A stretch of 64,000 nucleotides of DNA. It comes from Thermorudis peleae. Its GTDB lineage: Bacteria; Chloroflexota; Chloroflexia; Thermomicrobiales; Thermomicrobiaceae. Each line of letters begins with the position of its first letter. The stretch's first letter is position 1. The notes under the pieces are model-generated. The model did no database searches, was not told the DNA's origin, and saw nothing but the letters and a program-made list of their open reading frames with translations. A program made the position numbers and the translations under genes. Location: the NCBI RefSeq assembly GCF_000744775.1, contig NZ_JQMP01000003.1, positions 496,001 through 560,000 of the forward strand. The letters run 5' to 3'. This document shows positions 53,931 to 63,301 of the stretch, one piece after another.

Positions 53931-54587
53931 TCACCCACGACGGGCAACAGCTGGCAACAGAATACTGAGGCCAAGACTCAGGAGACTGGCGAGTCCGAGC
54001 ACGAGCAACGAGAAATGCCAGCGGGCGTCATAGAGCAGCGGTGTTGGGCGAATTGTTACGCTGGCTGTTGGGGCTACGTCCGGTCGGGTGCTCGCTTGCT
54101 CGAATGTCGTCTCGGCTGGCGTCGCTTGAACTGTGGCAACGCGAGCAACGCTCAGCGCTGGTCCCGAGGCTGGCGTTGCAGCGGCGCTTGATGCGATCGC
54201 CTGTGCTTGCAACATACGTGGGGCAGCGGCCGCGGTTGGTGTTGCGAGCATGACCGGCGGCAGGAGGAGCGCAAGCGAAGCGCCAGCGAACAAGAGCAGG
54301 GCGAAAGCCGTCGCCGTCACGAGCGCAACGCGGCGGAACAGTCGTTGCCAGACGCGATACCACGGTTCTGGCCGGAGACGAGCAAGTTCCTCACGTGTGA
54401 GGGTGAAGGAGCGCGGTAACGCTGGTGCGGGCAAGGAGCGCAGGGCGCGGCCAATTGCCGCGAGTTCAGCAGCTGTCTGCTGGCAAATGGCACAGTGCTG
54501 AGCATGGATACGCACGCGTTCGTCGGCTGCCCCGTCGAGAAGCCAGGCTGCGAGTTCCTCATCGCTTGGATGCCATCCACGTTGCAC
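53931..54587 (-). CDS. Membrane anti-sigma factor with zinc-binding ASD
   Basis: 218 aa. The N-terminal domain has the HxxxCxxC motif (HAQHCAICQ) of zinc-binding anti-sigma domains; a span lies near residues 85-108 and another near 195-215. It should hold the ECF factor encoded directly upstream inactive. GTG 54,587 is chosen because GAGGAGGCAGAAGGC stands before it; the frame opens at TTG 54,617. Confidence 0.82.
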   Translation of the reverse strand: MQRGWHPSDEELAAWLLDGAADERVRIHAQHCAICQQTAAELAAIGRALRSLPAPALPRSFTLTREELARLRPEPWYRVWQRLFRRVALVTATAFALLLFAGASLALLLPPVMLATPTAAAAPRMLQAQAIASSAAATPASGPALSVARVATVQATPAETTFEQASTRPDVAPTASVTIRPTPLLYDARWHFSLLVLGLASLLSLGLSILLPAVARRG

Positions 54588-54623
54588 GCCTTCTGCCTCC
54601 TCAGTCGGTCTAAGCAACCGCCG

Positions 54624-55304
54624 CTATGATTGCTCTGGCTCAGCCGTCGCCTCTTTCTGTTGAAGAGAACGCACATATGCCGTCAAGAGTTCCCGGCGGG
54701 CTGGATCAGCGCACAGCCATGACCGTAATGCAGCCCGAGCTCGACTTAACCGCGACTTCACCGTCCCAACGGGGATGCCAGCGATGTCACTGGCTTCCTC
54801 ATAGCTTAGACCTTCAATGTCGATGAGGGTGACGAGTAGCCGCTGTTCCGGGGAGAGTTGCGCAAGCGCTGCTTCGAGCAAGGAATGCAGACTGACCTGA
54901 TCGACAACGCGTTCGGGATCGGGATGTGCCGTCTCTGCTAGTGGCGTTGCTCCGGTTGGTTCCACGGGCATTGCATCGAGTGATTGGGTCGGCTGTTGGC
55001 GTTGGGCACGTACAATGTCGATGGCACAGTTCGCGGCAATGCGGAGTAGCCAGGCACGGAAGTTTCCCCCACGGTAGCGGTCTAGCGCTCGATAGGCACG
55101 AATGAAGGCCTCTTGGGTTGCGTCCTCCGCGAGGGCAGCATCGTGGACAACACGGCGAGTAACAGCGTAGACGAGCCGCTGGTAGCGCTCGACGAGCAGA
55201 TTGAACGCCGCGAAGTCTCCGGCGACTACGGCGGCGACCAGCGCGTCGTCAGACCATTGTGTGCGGTCGTGCTCCACCCCTGACTCACGTCCCGCCCAGC
55301 CCAC
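54624..55304 (-). CDS. ECF (RpoE-like) RNA polymerase sigma factor
   Basis: 226 aa. Region 2 (FNLLVERYQRLVYAVTRRVV, DATQEAFIRAYRALDRYRGG) and region 4 (LSPEQRLLVTLIDIEGLSYEEASDIAGIPVGTVKSRLSRARAALR) are standard. The first GTG 55,304 has GGGAG just before it; GTG 55,277 is an alternative. The gene heads a run of seven minus-strand genes through smc. Confidence 0.88.
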   Translation of the reverse strand: MGWAGRESGVEHDRTQWSDDALVAAVVAGDFAAFNLLVERYQRLVYAVTRRVVHDAALAEDATQEAFIRAYRALDRYRGGNFRAWLLRIAANCAIDIVRAQRQQPTQSLDAMPVEPTGATPLAETAHPDPERVVDQVSLHSLLEAALAQLSPEQRLLVTLIDIEGLSYEEASDIAGIPVGTVKSRLSRARAALRSWLCADPARRELLTAYVRSLQQKEATAEPEQS

Positions 55305-55706
55305 TTCTCCCGGCTGTCACTAGGCCAAAGGAACTGCACATCTAAGAGTATTCGGCTATCGCGCCGGGAGCCGCGGTGCCGTTTATTCGTATTGGGAGTG
55401 TGGGTGAGCATGGCCGAGATGTCAAGGGGGGTGACAGTGCGGAAGAAATGGCAAAGAAGCAAGGCCTTTTGACAGTGCAATCAATGTCACATCAGATCAT
55501 CGATTGTTGCAAGGGTTTCTCACTCTAGCCGCGTTTTGTCGGGTTTCGACAATGGAAACAAGGGCGATGAGTTCACGCAACGATCAGAAAAAAGTGGTTG
55601 TTGACAATCCGATGTGGTGGTATAATAGCATTGGCCCTCGCAGGTGGACAATCAATGAGCGAAACTCGTGACCGTTTCGCTAGGATGCACGAGGGGGACG
55701 TTAGGG
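55305..55706. other. Divergent promoter region
   Basis: About 400 bases between the ECF sigma gene and the response-regulator gene, AT-rich from 55,480 to 55,625. A minus-strand TTGACA (55,425-55,420) has only a weak CACACT -10. No gene is seen. Confidence 0.45.
55598..55626 (+). promoter_or_regulatory. Promoter of the NarL-type regulator
   Basis: A consensus TATAAT lies at 55,621-55,626. TTGACA at 55,601-55,606 is only 14 bases away; TTGTTG at 55,598-55,603 gives a 17-base spacing. Confidence 0.6.
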
Positions 55707-56420
55707 ATGATAGGGAGCGTTACACTACCCTCTGCCGCCCGCGTGGGTTCATCGTCAGCCGAGAGGGCGAGTGTGCGAGCCATCATCGCCGGCGGGCACG
55801 GATTGTTTCGTCAGGCGTTACGTCATTATCTCGAAGTGACCGCCAAAGTGCGGGTGCTCGCCGAGTTGAGTGATGGCCTGCAACTACTCGACATGGTGGA
55901 GCGGTGGCAGCCACATGTTCTCTTAGTTGATGCTGAACTACCAGGAGTTGACTTGCCGGTCGTCATTCTGCGCGCCAAACAGGAGATGCCGCAGGTCCGG
56001 GCGATTATCTTCGGCGTGCCGACCGATGAGCATAGCGTTGTTCAATTGCTCGGTGCTGGAGCCGATGCCTGCCTTGTCCGCGATACGCCGCTTGCGGAAG
56101 TGGTGAGTGCGTTGCGGGAAGTCTGTGCTGGCGGTACGGTATTGAGTCCAGCGCTGACTGCCATTGTCGTGCGAGAACTGCGGCGGCTCATGTCCGTTCA
56201 CGGGACAACCGCTGTCGTGCGCTTGACCCCGCGTGAGCGCCAGTTCTTGGCGCTCGTTGCCGCTGGTATGAGCAATAAGGAGATTGCTGCGGCGCTCAGT
56301 CTTGCCGAGAGCACGGTCAAAAATCGTCTTTCCTTGCTCTTTGAGAAGCTTGGTGTCCGTGATCGAACGCAGGCAGCGATTTACGCTGTGCTGCACGGCC
56401 TGCTGAACACGGCCAATTAG
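55707..56420 (+). CDS. NarL/LuxR-type response regulator with degenerate receiver
   Basis: 237 aa. The C-terminal LuxR HTH is typical (RLTPRERQFLALVAAGMSNKEIAAALSLAESTVKNRL). The receiver keeps the phospho-acceptor-position Asp (LLVDAELPG, Asp75), but the acidic pair is Gly-Gly (IIAGGHGLFR, 29-30) and the usual Lys is Arg (CLVRD, 125). Conventional Mg-dependent phosphorylation is therefore doubtful. ATG 55,707 has GAGGGGG upstream; an upstream GTG at 55,668 is possible. Confidence 0.8.
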   Translation: MIGSVTLPSAARVGSSSAERASVRAIIAGGHGLFRQALRHYLEVTAKVRVLAELSDGLQLLDMVERWQPHVLLVDAELPGVDLPVVILRAKQEMPQVRAIIFGVPTDEHSVVQLLGAGADACLVRDTPLAEVVSALREVCAGGTVLSPALTAIVVRELRRLMSVHGTTAVVRLTPRERQFLALVAAGMSNKEIAAALSLAESTVKNRLSLLFEKLGVRDRTQAAIYAVLHGLLNTAN

Positions 56421-56821
56421 GGCATCGGCAGGTGGAAGAGCTCGAGCCAGCGACGCCAGTTTGGTGATGTAGTGTTTGGCGAAGAAGAGGGTCCAGCGAT
56501 TGGTGTAGGCGTTGGTGTGGCGGTGTCCTGCCAATGGACAATGACGACTGTCTCGCCGGGATACGCCAGGCCAAGCTCTCGCCGGGCAGTCTGCTCAACA
56601 TAGGATCGGTATTGTGGCCCAGAGTACTGAGCAAGTTCAGCAGCAAGGGCGTCATGCTCGTGCTGCAAGGTGGTTAGTTGTTGCTGCCGCTCGTTCACTT
56701 GTGCCTGCAGCTGGCGCGCACGCCAGGCTTGCTGGCCAAACGCAACGCTAAAATAGAGCGTCACACCGAGTGCAAGAAGGATGAGCGCTGAGGCCTGGAT
56801 CCGTCCCCGGTCGATCTGCAT
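56417..56821 (-). CDS. FtsB/DivIC-type septum formation initiator
   Basis: 134 aa. One N-terminal span (ALILLALGVTLYFSVAFG), a coiled coil (QLQAQVNERQQQLTTLQHEHDALAAELA) and the family end RRELGLAYPGETVVIV, then a TPTP tail. This divisome protein works with FtsL/DivIB. It is transcribed with gatA, 1 base away, and overlaps the convergent regulator gene by 4 bases. Confidence 0.85.
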   Translation of the reverse strand: MQIDRGRIQASALILLALGVTLYFSVAFGQQAWRARQLQAQVNERQQQLTTLQHEHDALAAELAQYSGPQYRSYVEQTARRELGLAYPGETVVIVHWQDTATPTPTPIAGPSSSPNTTSPNWRRWLELFHLPMP

Positions 56822-56822
56822 G

Positions 56823-58301
56823 TTACTGGCTGCCCTTCACTTGCGCAACTACAGGTGGCACGATGGTGTGCCACGACGTTGCCTGCTCATAGGCGTGGGC
56901 AACCCGGAGGATTGTCGCTTCATCAAAAGCCTTGCCGATGAACTGTAAGCTGACTGGTAACCCCTGTGCCAGCCCACAGGGAACAGCGATGCCGGGGAGT
57001 CCGGCCATATTAGCTGGAATGGTGAAAATATCGGCCAAGTACATCTGCAGCGGATCCTCAGTACGCTCACCGAGCCGGAAGGCAACCGTCGGCGATGTTG
57101 GCAGTGCAATGACATCGACCTTGGTAAATGCCGTATCAAAGTCGCGTTTGATCAACGTTCGCACTTTTTGGGCCTTGACGTAGTAGGCATCATAGTAGCC
57201 AGCACTCAGGGCATACGTGCCAAGCATGATGCGCCGCTTGACTTCCGGGCCAAATCCACGGCCGCGCGTCTCCAGGTAGTTCTCGAGCAATGTATCCTTG
57301 CCGGCGCTGAGGCCATACTTGACCCCATCATAACGCGCGAGGTTCGCGCTCGCCTCTGATGGGGCAATGATGTAATACGTCGGCAAGGCATAGGATATGT
57401 GGGGCAGCGTAACCGGTTCAACCGTTGCGCCTAGGTCCTCCAAGGTGCGTAGCGCATCCTGGATTGCTGCTGTAACGGCCGGATCGACTCCCTCGGCCTC
57501 ATTCTCTAGCACGCCAATGCGCAGCCCACGAATATCGCCCGTTAAGAAATCAGTGTAGGTCGGGACGGGCAGTGGAACCGACGTTGAATCGTGGGGGTCA
57601 TGCCCGCTGATTGCCCCGAGCAGGATAGCAACGTCTTCGACAGTGCGGCCGAAGGGGCCGATCTGATCAAGACTGCTCGCGAACGCAACGAGCCCGTAGC
57701 GCGAGACTCGTCCATACGTCGGCTTAAGTCCGACAATGCCACAGAAGCCTGCTGGCTGACGAATTGAGCCACCGGTATCTGACCCGAGTGCTACGATCGC
57801 TTCACGGGCGGCCACGGCTGCCGCCGAGCCACCACTTGAGCCTCCCGGTACCCGCTCAAGGTCCCAGGGGTTTCGCGTTGGGCCATACGCCGAATTCTCC
57901 GTCGATGACCCCATCGCGAACTCATCAGTGTTGGTCTTGCCCACAAACACGGCACCCTGCTCGCGCAGTTTGGCGACAACGGTTGCATCGTACGGTGACC
58001 GGAAGCCCTCGAGGATGCGCGAGCCAGCCGTCGTTGGAGCATCAATGGTGCAGAGCACATCTTTCAGTGCAATGGGAATGCCAGTCAGCGGCAGAACGTC
58101 ACCCTCGGCAATGCGGCGATCAGCGTGCGCAGCCTGGGCTCGGGCGATGTCAGCAGTCACCGTGATAAAAGCGTGGAGGTACGGTTCGAGCTGGGCAATC
58201 TGCTCGAGGTGGGCCTCGAGCAACTCTTGTGCGCTGACCTCGCGGCGGTCGAGCAATTCCCGCGCCTGGCGGATCGTCAGCCGCGTCAACTCCTGCTTCA
58301 C
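56823..58301 (-). CDS. gatA: Aspartyl/glutamyl-tRNA amidotransferase subunit A
   Basis: 492 aa, full length. Amidase signature with the catalytic Lys (ALKDVLCT), [13 protein letters not shown] carrying the cis-Ser and nucleophile Ser, and [12 protein letters not shown]. With GatB and GatC it amidates Glu-tRNA(Gln)/Asp-tRNA(Asn). GTG 58,301 follows AGGAGGAACC. gatB is not in the window. Confidence 0.95.
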   Translation of the reverse strand: MKQELTRLTIRQARELLDRREVSAQELLEAHLEQIAQLEPYLHAFITVTADIARAQAAHADRRIAEGDVLPLTGIPIALKDVLCTIDAPTTAGSRILEGFRSPYDATVVAKLREQGAVFVGKTNTDEFAMGSSTENSAYGPTRNPWDLERVPGGSSGGSAAAVAAREAIVALGSDTGGSIRQPAGFCGIVGLKPTYGRVSRYGLVAFASSLDQIGPFGRTVEDVAILLGAISGHDPHDSTSVPLPVPTYTDFLTGDIRGLRIGVLENEAEGVDPAVTAAIQDALRTLEDLGATVEPVTLPHISYALPTYYIIAPSEASANLARYDGVKYGLSAGKDTLLENYLETRGRGFGPEVKRRIMLGTYALSAGYYDAYYVKAQKVRTLIKRDFDTAFTKVDVIALPTSPTVAFRLGERTEDPLQMYLADIFTIPANMAGLPGIAVPCGLAQGLPVSLQFIGKAFDEATILRVAHAYEQATSWHTIVPPVVAQVKGSQ

Positions 58302-58319
58302 GGTTCCTCCTTCATCTCC

Positions 58320-58610
58320 TCATGACTGCTCGAGCACCGCATTGACCCGGAAGTAGCCGTTTTCGGCAGCTGGAGCGTTCTGGAGCACTGCTGCTTGTGG
58401 TAGTGAGGGCTGGACCACGTCGTCGCGCATCACGTCGTGGAGCTCAATGACTTGTGCTGTCGGGGGAATTGCCTCCGTATCGAGCTCTTGGATTCGGCTG
58501 ACATGTTCAAGGATGCTCGAGAGTTGGATGCGCATGCGCTCGCGTTCCTCTTCAGTGAGGCCGAGGCGAGCCAGCATGGCAATGTGATCGACGATCTCAC
58601 GGCTGAGCAC
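58320..58610 (-). CDS. gatC: Aspartyl/glutamyl-tRNA amidotransferase subunit C
   Basis: 96 aa. The family pattern begins [20 protein letters not shown] and continues with the [17 protein letters not shown] helix and the RDDVVQPSL and [11 protein letters not shown] ends. It stabilises GatA. AAGGAGGAGC lies before ATG 58,610. It heads the gatC-gatA-ftsB/divIC group. Confidence 0.95.
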   Translation of the reverse strand: MLSREIVDHIAMLARLGLTEEERERMRIQLSSILEHVSRIQELDTEAIPPTAQVIELHDVMRDDVVQPSLPQAAVLQNAPAAENGYFRVNAVLEQS

Positions 58611-58655
58611 ATGCTCCTCCTTCCGCCGCGCTCCTTTGCTGGAGAGTGTAGCACG

Positions 58656-58690
58656 GGAAAAACAGCAGCGAGCCGGAGGGCCGGCTCGCT
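58656..58690 (-). terminator. Intrinsic terminator of the second sigma/anti-sigma operon
   Basis: AGCGAGCCGG (58,667-58,676) and CCGGCTCGCT (58,681-58,690) form 10 perfect pairs with a 4-base loop. On the minus strand GCTGTTTTTCCC follows. It separates the anti-sigma gene from gatC. Confidence 0.88.
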
Positions 58691-58728
58691 ACCGGGTCTG
58701 GAGTTGGGGAGGGTGGGGGTATGCAGGG

Positions 58729-59895
58729 TTAGTGCACGGATTGAGCAACGCGTAGCACGGTATTGCTGTCGAACGTGCCAACGACACCGTGAAGAATGCC
58801 GTTCTGCTGCCAGAGTACTGCCGACCCTTGTGGCCCGCTAATGAGTAGGCCAGGCACACCGTGCACCGTCACCTGCTGCGTCGTTGCCCCACTGGGCACT
58901 GGAATGATCAGGGTATGCTGCCAGTCATGGACAGCGCGAATTTGCGCGACTACATCCGGCGGCAGCCCTGGGATGGAAAGGAGGTCTTCGCGGAGTGCCT
59001 CCGTATCGATCGAAGCCGGAATGTCAAGTTCCGGACTTTCCATCTCACCAATCGCCAGCTTCTGATCGCCTTGTTCGTAGACTTGCACAACGCCAGCCGG
59101 TACGTGCAGGGTAATAGTGACCGTCGGATTCGTCTGCGGGTTGGGCAGCGATGAGAGCGGAATTCCAAGCTTACTCGCAAACTCCTGCGCCTTGGCGACG
59201 TTGATCGTCAAGATAGCCGTGCCAGCATCACTGACACCGATCCGTGGTGTTACCCCAGCCAGTGCGCCTGGTACCTGTGTGGTCGACGCCGGTGTACGAC
59301 CAAGGATGCGGGCAGCATCCGCGAGCGAATTGACTTCGTGAACGCTCTGCTCATTCAGCGTTGTCGAGAACTGGGCGACTTGTGCCAGTTCCTGTTGCAG
59401 CGCCTGCTGCTCTTCTGGCGTGAGGGCACTGTGCGCAGCGGCGATCTGATTCATGGCGTCCATCGGGATTGTGATCGCCGCGAACTGCTGCACGCGGAAG
59501 CGGTTAATGAGTTCGTCCGCAAGTGCACTTACTGGAACAAAGGTAACCAGGAGTGCGAGCCCAGCAATGAGTACCGTGCCAACGAGGGCAACCCGCGTAC
59601 GGGCTGACCGAAACCGTCGAGCCATTATGCTTTCTCCTTTCCCACCCCAATGGGTGCGTGTTACCGGTGTGGTGCGTCGCTGGCGTAGCTGCGCCAGCAT
59701 TACTGCGGGATCAGGCGCGGGAGTAGCAGCGAGCTGATCAAGCATCGACTGCGCCAGTGCGGCATTCTGTTGCAAGCGGGCCATGGCTGCAGCACAACGC
59801 GGGCACGTTGCCACATGCGCGTTAATCTGGGGATTGGGATGATCAAGCGCACAGCGGAGTGTGCCGATGGATGGACAACGGTGGAAGAGACGCAT
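58729..59895 (-). CDS. Anti-sigma factor with zinc-finger and large extracytoplasmic domain
   Basis: 388 aa. The N-terminal zinc-binding motif is HVATCPRC (about 27-34), a span lies at about 103-120 (VALVGTVLIAGLALLVTFVP), and about 260 extracytoplasmic residues follow. These include a helix rich in Gln and Ala, and beta segments ending GIL-HGVVGTF, resembling DUF4367-type sensors. Its ATG overlaps the sigma-gene stop by one base (TAATG), so it is the cognate regulator. Confidence 0.82.
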   Translation of the reverse strand: MRLFHRCPSIGTLRCALDHPNPQINAHVATCPRCAAAMARLQQNAALAQSMLDQLAATPAPDPAVMLAQLRQRRTTPVTRTHWGGKGESIMARRFRSARTRVALVGTVLIAGLALLVTFVPVSALADELINRFRVQQFAAITIPMDAMNQIAAAHSALTPEEQQALQQELAQVAQFSTTLNEQSVHEVNSLADAARILGRTPASTTQVPGALAGVTPRIGVSDAGTAILTINVAKAQEFASKLGIPLSSLPNPQTNPTVTITLHVPAGVVQVYEQGDQKLAIGEMESPELDIPASIDTEALREDLLSIPGLPPDVVAQIRAVHDWQHTLIIPVPSGATTQQVTVHGVPGLLISGPQGSAVLWQQNGILHGVVGTFDSNTVLRVAQSVH

Positions 59896-60470
59896 TAGGC
59901 CAGCTCCTCCCCAGAAAGTTCAGCATACCGAGCGCGAAATCGTTCTTCCGCGCGGGCCAGAAGTTTGCCAATTGAGCTTTCGCGCAGGTCAAGCGCATCG
60001 GCGATCTCGCGGTAGCTCAGGCCAGCGGCTCGCAAGCTGAGCAGCAAACGATCGCGCTCCGGCAAGCCGTCAAGTAACTGACGGACAAATGCAGCTGTCT
60101 CTCGACGAGCGATTGCAAGTTCGATCGGCTCGTCAGCTATCGGCTGTTCAAGTTGGCCGTATCGCTGCGTGCGAGCCGCGAGGCGGCGCTGTTGGCGAAG
60201 CATGTTCCGTGCCACGTTTGCTGCGACGCGTGCCAGCCATGGTCGGATGCCCGCATCACTGTCGCGAGCTGGCGGGCGGTGATAGAGCTGAAGGAACACC
60301 TCTTGAGTCACATCTTCCGCGTCTTCTAGCCGGCCAGTAATCCGCAGTGCGATCGAGAAAACCAGCGGATAATGCTGGGCGAACAGTCGCGAAAAGGCCT
60401 CGTCGTCGCCATCCTGCGCAGCACGCAGAAGTGCCCAATCGTTTGGTAATAGCGCGTGGCGTGCGACCAT
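59895..60470 (-). CDS. ECF RNA polymerase sigma factor
   Basis: 191 aa. Region 2: FSRLFAQHYPLVFSIALRIT, DAEDVTQEVFLQLYHRPP. Region 4: LPERDRLLLSLRAAGLSYREIADALDLRESSIGKLLARAEERFR. ATG 60,470 is used because region 1.x homology starts there; the nearest purine-rich site (AGAGGAG) is rather far (14 bases), and upstream in-frame codons to 60,662 are possible but unlike the family. Confidence 0.82.
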   Translation of the reverse strand: MVARHALLPNDWALLRAAQDGDDEAFSRLFAQHYPLVFSIALRITGRLEDAEDVTQEVFLQLYHRPPARDSDAGIRPWLARVAANVARNMLRQQRRLAARTQRYGQLEQPIADEPIELAIARRETAAFVRQLLDGLPERDRLLLSLRAAGLSYREIADALDLRESSIGKLLARAEERFRARYAELSGEELA

Positions 60471-60692
60471 GAGGCTTAACCAACTCCTCTCGCGCCTCTC
60501 ATAGACGATAACACCGCTGCCCCGTGAAGTGTGACAGTCCACTCCCACCTCTCGTCCAGCGCTTCCATGCCTCCATTGCTCGCGAACGCAACGGAATCGC
60601 AGTTTTGCGGGAAAACCGGAGGGGATCAGGGTTGCCTCAGGCGAGAATTCGTCCGCTTCCATTGCAGAGAAGAATTGAGGTATGGGGAAGCG

Positions 60693-61331
60693 CTACTGGA
60701 CGGTGATCGTGAAAGCGTAGTCGGCTGAGGGTTGTCGTCCAGGAACCGGGTTCTTCGCTGGCGCAGGCCATTCGGCATGAAGCACAAGGTAGTATTGCCC
60801 TGGTGCAAGCGAGACGAGCCAGGATGCGGTGTCTCCGCTCATCTGGAGGGTTGTCGTTGTCGCCGGCGACGTTTTGATGACGAATCCGGGCGTGTTGTTT
60901 GCGCCGATTGTGCTTGTGTTCTCGTCCTTTGTATAGGCGGCGACGGTCAACCGCGTCGGAGCTGGTCCACCACTAAAGCGGAAGTGGGCAGTCTCACCAG
61001 TATGGAGCGTTAGTGCTGGTTGCTGTGCTGGGAATCCTGATGCATGGCCCTCCGCAGCCAGGCCGCTCTCATGCACCCAGAAGTAAGAACCAATATTCCC
61101 TGCCTGTTCACCAGCTTGAGCAGACAACGTGACCTGCGGTGGCTGGAGAACCAGTCCGCTTGGTGTGACGGTGAGCTTTGGTACCACCGGCGTTGTCGTT
61201 GCCGAACGGGTTGGCACGGTTGGAGCTGCAGACGACACTGGTGTGCGCTGTGTCGATGACGTGCCGCAGCTACTAAGGAGTACAAGCACGACAAATGAAA
61301 GAAGTGCTCGCCAGATTCCACGCGTCCACAT
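60693..61331 (-). CDS. Secreted lipoprotein, unknown function
   Basis: 212 aa. Signal peptide and lipobox (LLSSC, Cys about 22), Thr/Ser/Pro linker to about residue 65, then a beta-rich domain with GSYFWVHESGLAAEG and TASWLVSLAPGQYYLVLHAEW. This looks like a carbohydrate-binding or Ig-type secretion module, not identifiable further. GGGGGTCGAT precedes ATG 61,331. Confidence 0.68.
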   Translation of the reverse strand: MWTRGIWRALLSFVVLVLLSSCGTSSTQRTPVSSAAPTVPTRSATTTPVVPKLTVTPSGLVLQPPQVTLSAQAGEQAGNIGSYFWVHESGLAAEGHASGFPAQQPALTLHTGETAHFRFSGGPAPTRLTVAAYTKDENTSTIGANNTPGFVIKTSPATTTTLQMSGDTASWLVSLAPGQYYLVLHAEWPAPAKNPVPGRQPSADYAFTITVQ

Positions 61332-61396
61332 ATCGACCCCCGGCGCACTGCCTGCGCGCCGGGGGAAGCCTATCACAGATTGCTCTCGTGTTGGGC

Positions 61397-63223
61397 TTAG
61401 CTGGCGTGTGTCGGCACCTCAGGATGCGGTTGCCCGTCCCAGCTCTCGCCCCAGAAATGCCAACGGAAGACTTCGACTAGGCTACGTAGCGTGTCGCTGA
61501 GCGCTTGTGGATTTGGCTGGCCATTGCTATCGAACCAGGTCGGTAATGGCTGGGCGGGGCTTACGGTCGTCGCATGGGTTGGTAGATCGGGGTGGGGTTG
61601 TCCATCCCAGGAGATGCCCCAGAGATGCCAGCGAAATGCCTCGACCAACGCCTTCAGTGTTCGCGTCGTTGTCGCGGCTTTAAGCGTGCCGTTGCCAAAG
61701 AACCATGCTGATTCACCAGGGTCGTTTGAGACCATAAAACTCCAGGTCGTCGTCAGTTGGTGGCCGGCGGCGTCGATTGCGGTGGCACGTAGGCCGTAGC
61801 TACCCGCTGTCAACGGTTGCGTGGTGAAGATGGCGAGACTCGTCTCACTTGGCCCGCCCTTCTCTGGTGAAAGCGGCTGACCGTTGAGCCAGAGGGTGAC
61901 GTCACGCAACGGGCTGTCTGCCGTGACGTGGATGGCAAGCTGAATCTCGCCTGGGGGTAGTGTTGCATAGCGATCAGGGGCAAAGCCGTCGAAGTGGATT
62001 GCGCCAGGGTTCAGGCTGGCATGGGTGGGGATATCGGCATGAGATTGGCCGTCCCATGTCTCACCGTAAAGGTGCCAGCGGAAGGCCTCAACGAGGCTGC
62101 GGAGCGTTGCCTCGATAACATCACGCCGTGGTGTACCGTCAGCCAAGAACCACCAGCTATCGCCAAGGTTGGTTGAGACGACGAAGGGCCAAGTCGTGCG
62201 CCGAACATGCCCCTGGCTGTCTTGGACCGTTACGCGGACGGTATAGAGCCCAGGCTGCAGCGATGGCATCGTACTCGCTTGAGCCTGGAACGTGCCCAGG
62301 CCATTGACTTGCATGGTCAAGGGCTGACTCGTGCTCGCTGTTGGCCCGGTAGCGAGTATGGCGGTGACGGCCGTAATCGGGTTTGGGCTCACCACGGTGA
62401 AGGCGATCTGCACATTCCCCGGTGAGACGGTTGTCCATGGCTTGGGGGTAAGCGTGCTGAGTATTGGTCCAGCGACCAGTGGCGGCGGTGGCGGCGCCGT
62501 GCTGATCACGCCGGTTGGTTCAAAGTCCCAGGTTGTGGTAATGCCGCCGCCGCTGAACGTAACATTGTCGATCGATCCCTGCCAATTGTTCCAGGTATAG
62601 CCGCTCAAGCAACCAGCAGCGAGCATGAGGCTCGGCATCCCAGAGGCACTGGCGAGCCGGGCAGTTGGGTTCTGTGCAAGGTAGGTGCTCAGCGGTTGTG
62701 GGTGGTCGCGGGTCAGTCCGGCCGTGCCGTTGGGCGACCACCAGAGGCCATTGAGCGCGTCCCAGGTCTGCCAGGTCTGAGACGTCACCGTGCCGTTTTG
62801 GGACGGTTCGAAGATCAGCTGGTCATCGGGTGTGCCATCGCCCGTGAGATCAATGCTGAGTGTCAAGTACGGTGCTGCTGACGTGTTTGGTGTCTCGACA
62901 TAGGTGCTGTACTGAAGTGTTGTAATGCTGCTGAGCGGGATATTTGTCAGTTGGGGGTAACGCACTTGGAACCAGCCCTTGCCATCGCTGGCGATGCGGA
63001 TCTCGAGGCTTCCCGAACCGCTTGGTGGGATAGCTGGTCCGCCGACAAACTCGCCGACCGCGAGCCCTCCGCCACTTGGGCAAGCGACCGCTTCCAACTC
63101 CCATCCGTCGGTGTTGACTGCTGCCGAGACGACTGGAATGCCAAATGCTCCGAACGCACCGACGAGGCTCAGGATCATCGCCGCGAGCCATTGAATGACT
63201 GCCAGTGTATGCCGGCGTGTCAT
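61397..63223 (-). CDS. Large secreted protein with three C-terminal FRWH repeats
   Basis: 608 aa with a signal peptide (about 1-35). Residues 40-240 look like a beta-sandwich ending in SIDNVTFSGGGITTTWDF, followed by Ig-like domains (about 255-350 and 420-500). A 31-residue motif, LVEAFRWHLxGxSWDGQ plus a PTHA end, occurs at 373-403, 522-552 and 578-608 (DNA 62,015-62,107; 61,568-61,660; 61,400-61,492). The last copy is the protein's C-terminus. No enzyme motif is seen. GAGGGGGATACC precedes ATG 63,223. Confidence 0.7.
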   Translation of the reverse strand: MTRRHTLAVIQWLAAMILSLVGAFGAFGIPVVSAAVNTDGWELEAVACPSGGGLAVGEFVGGPAIPPSGSGSLEIRIASDGKGWFQVRYPQLTNIPLSSITTLQYSTYVETPNTSAAPYLTLSIDLTGDGTPDDQLIFEPSQNGTVTSQTWQTWDALNGLWWSPNGTAGLTRDHPQPLSTYLAQNPTARLASASGMPSLMLAAGCLSGYTWNNWQGSIDNVTFSGGGITTTWDFEPTGVISTAPPPPPLVAGPILSTLTPKPWTTVSPGNVQIAFTVVSPNPITAVTAILATGPTASTSQPLTMQVNGLGTFQAQASTMPSLQPGLYTVRVTVQDSQGHVRRTTWPFVVSTNLGDSWWFLADGTPRRDVIEATLRSLVEAFRWHLYGETWDGQSHADIPTHASLNPGAIHFDGFAPDRYATLPPGEIQLAIHVTADSPLRDVTLWLNGQPLSPEKGGPSETSLAIFTTQPLTAGSYGLRATAIDAAGHQLTTTWSFMVSNDPGESAWFFGNGTLKAATTTRTLKALVEAFRWHLWGISWDGQPHPDLPTHATTVSPAQPLPTWFDSNGQPNPQALSDTLRSLVEVFRWHFWGESWDGQPHPEVPTHAS

Positions 63224-63301
63224 GGTATCCCCCTCGAGACCTGGCCCTTCCCTGCACTGTGACCTTAGCAAGCCTGGTTCCCTTCTGCAACCCCTCAGCT
63301 G

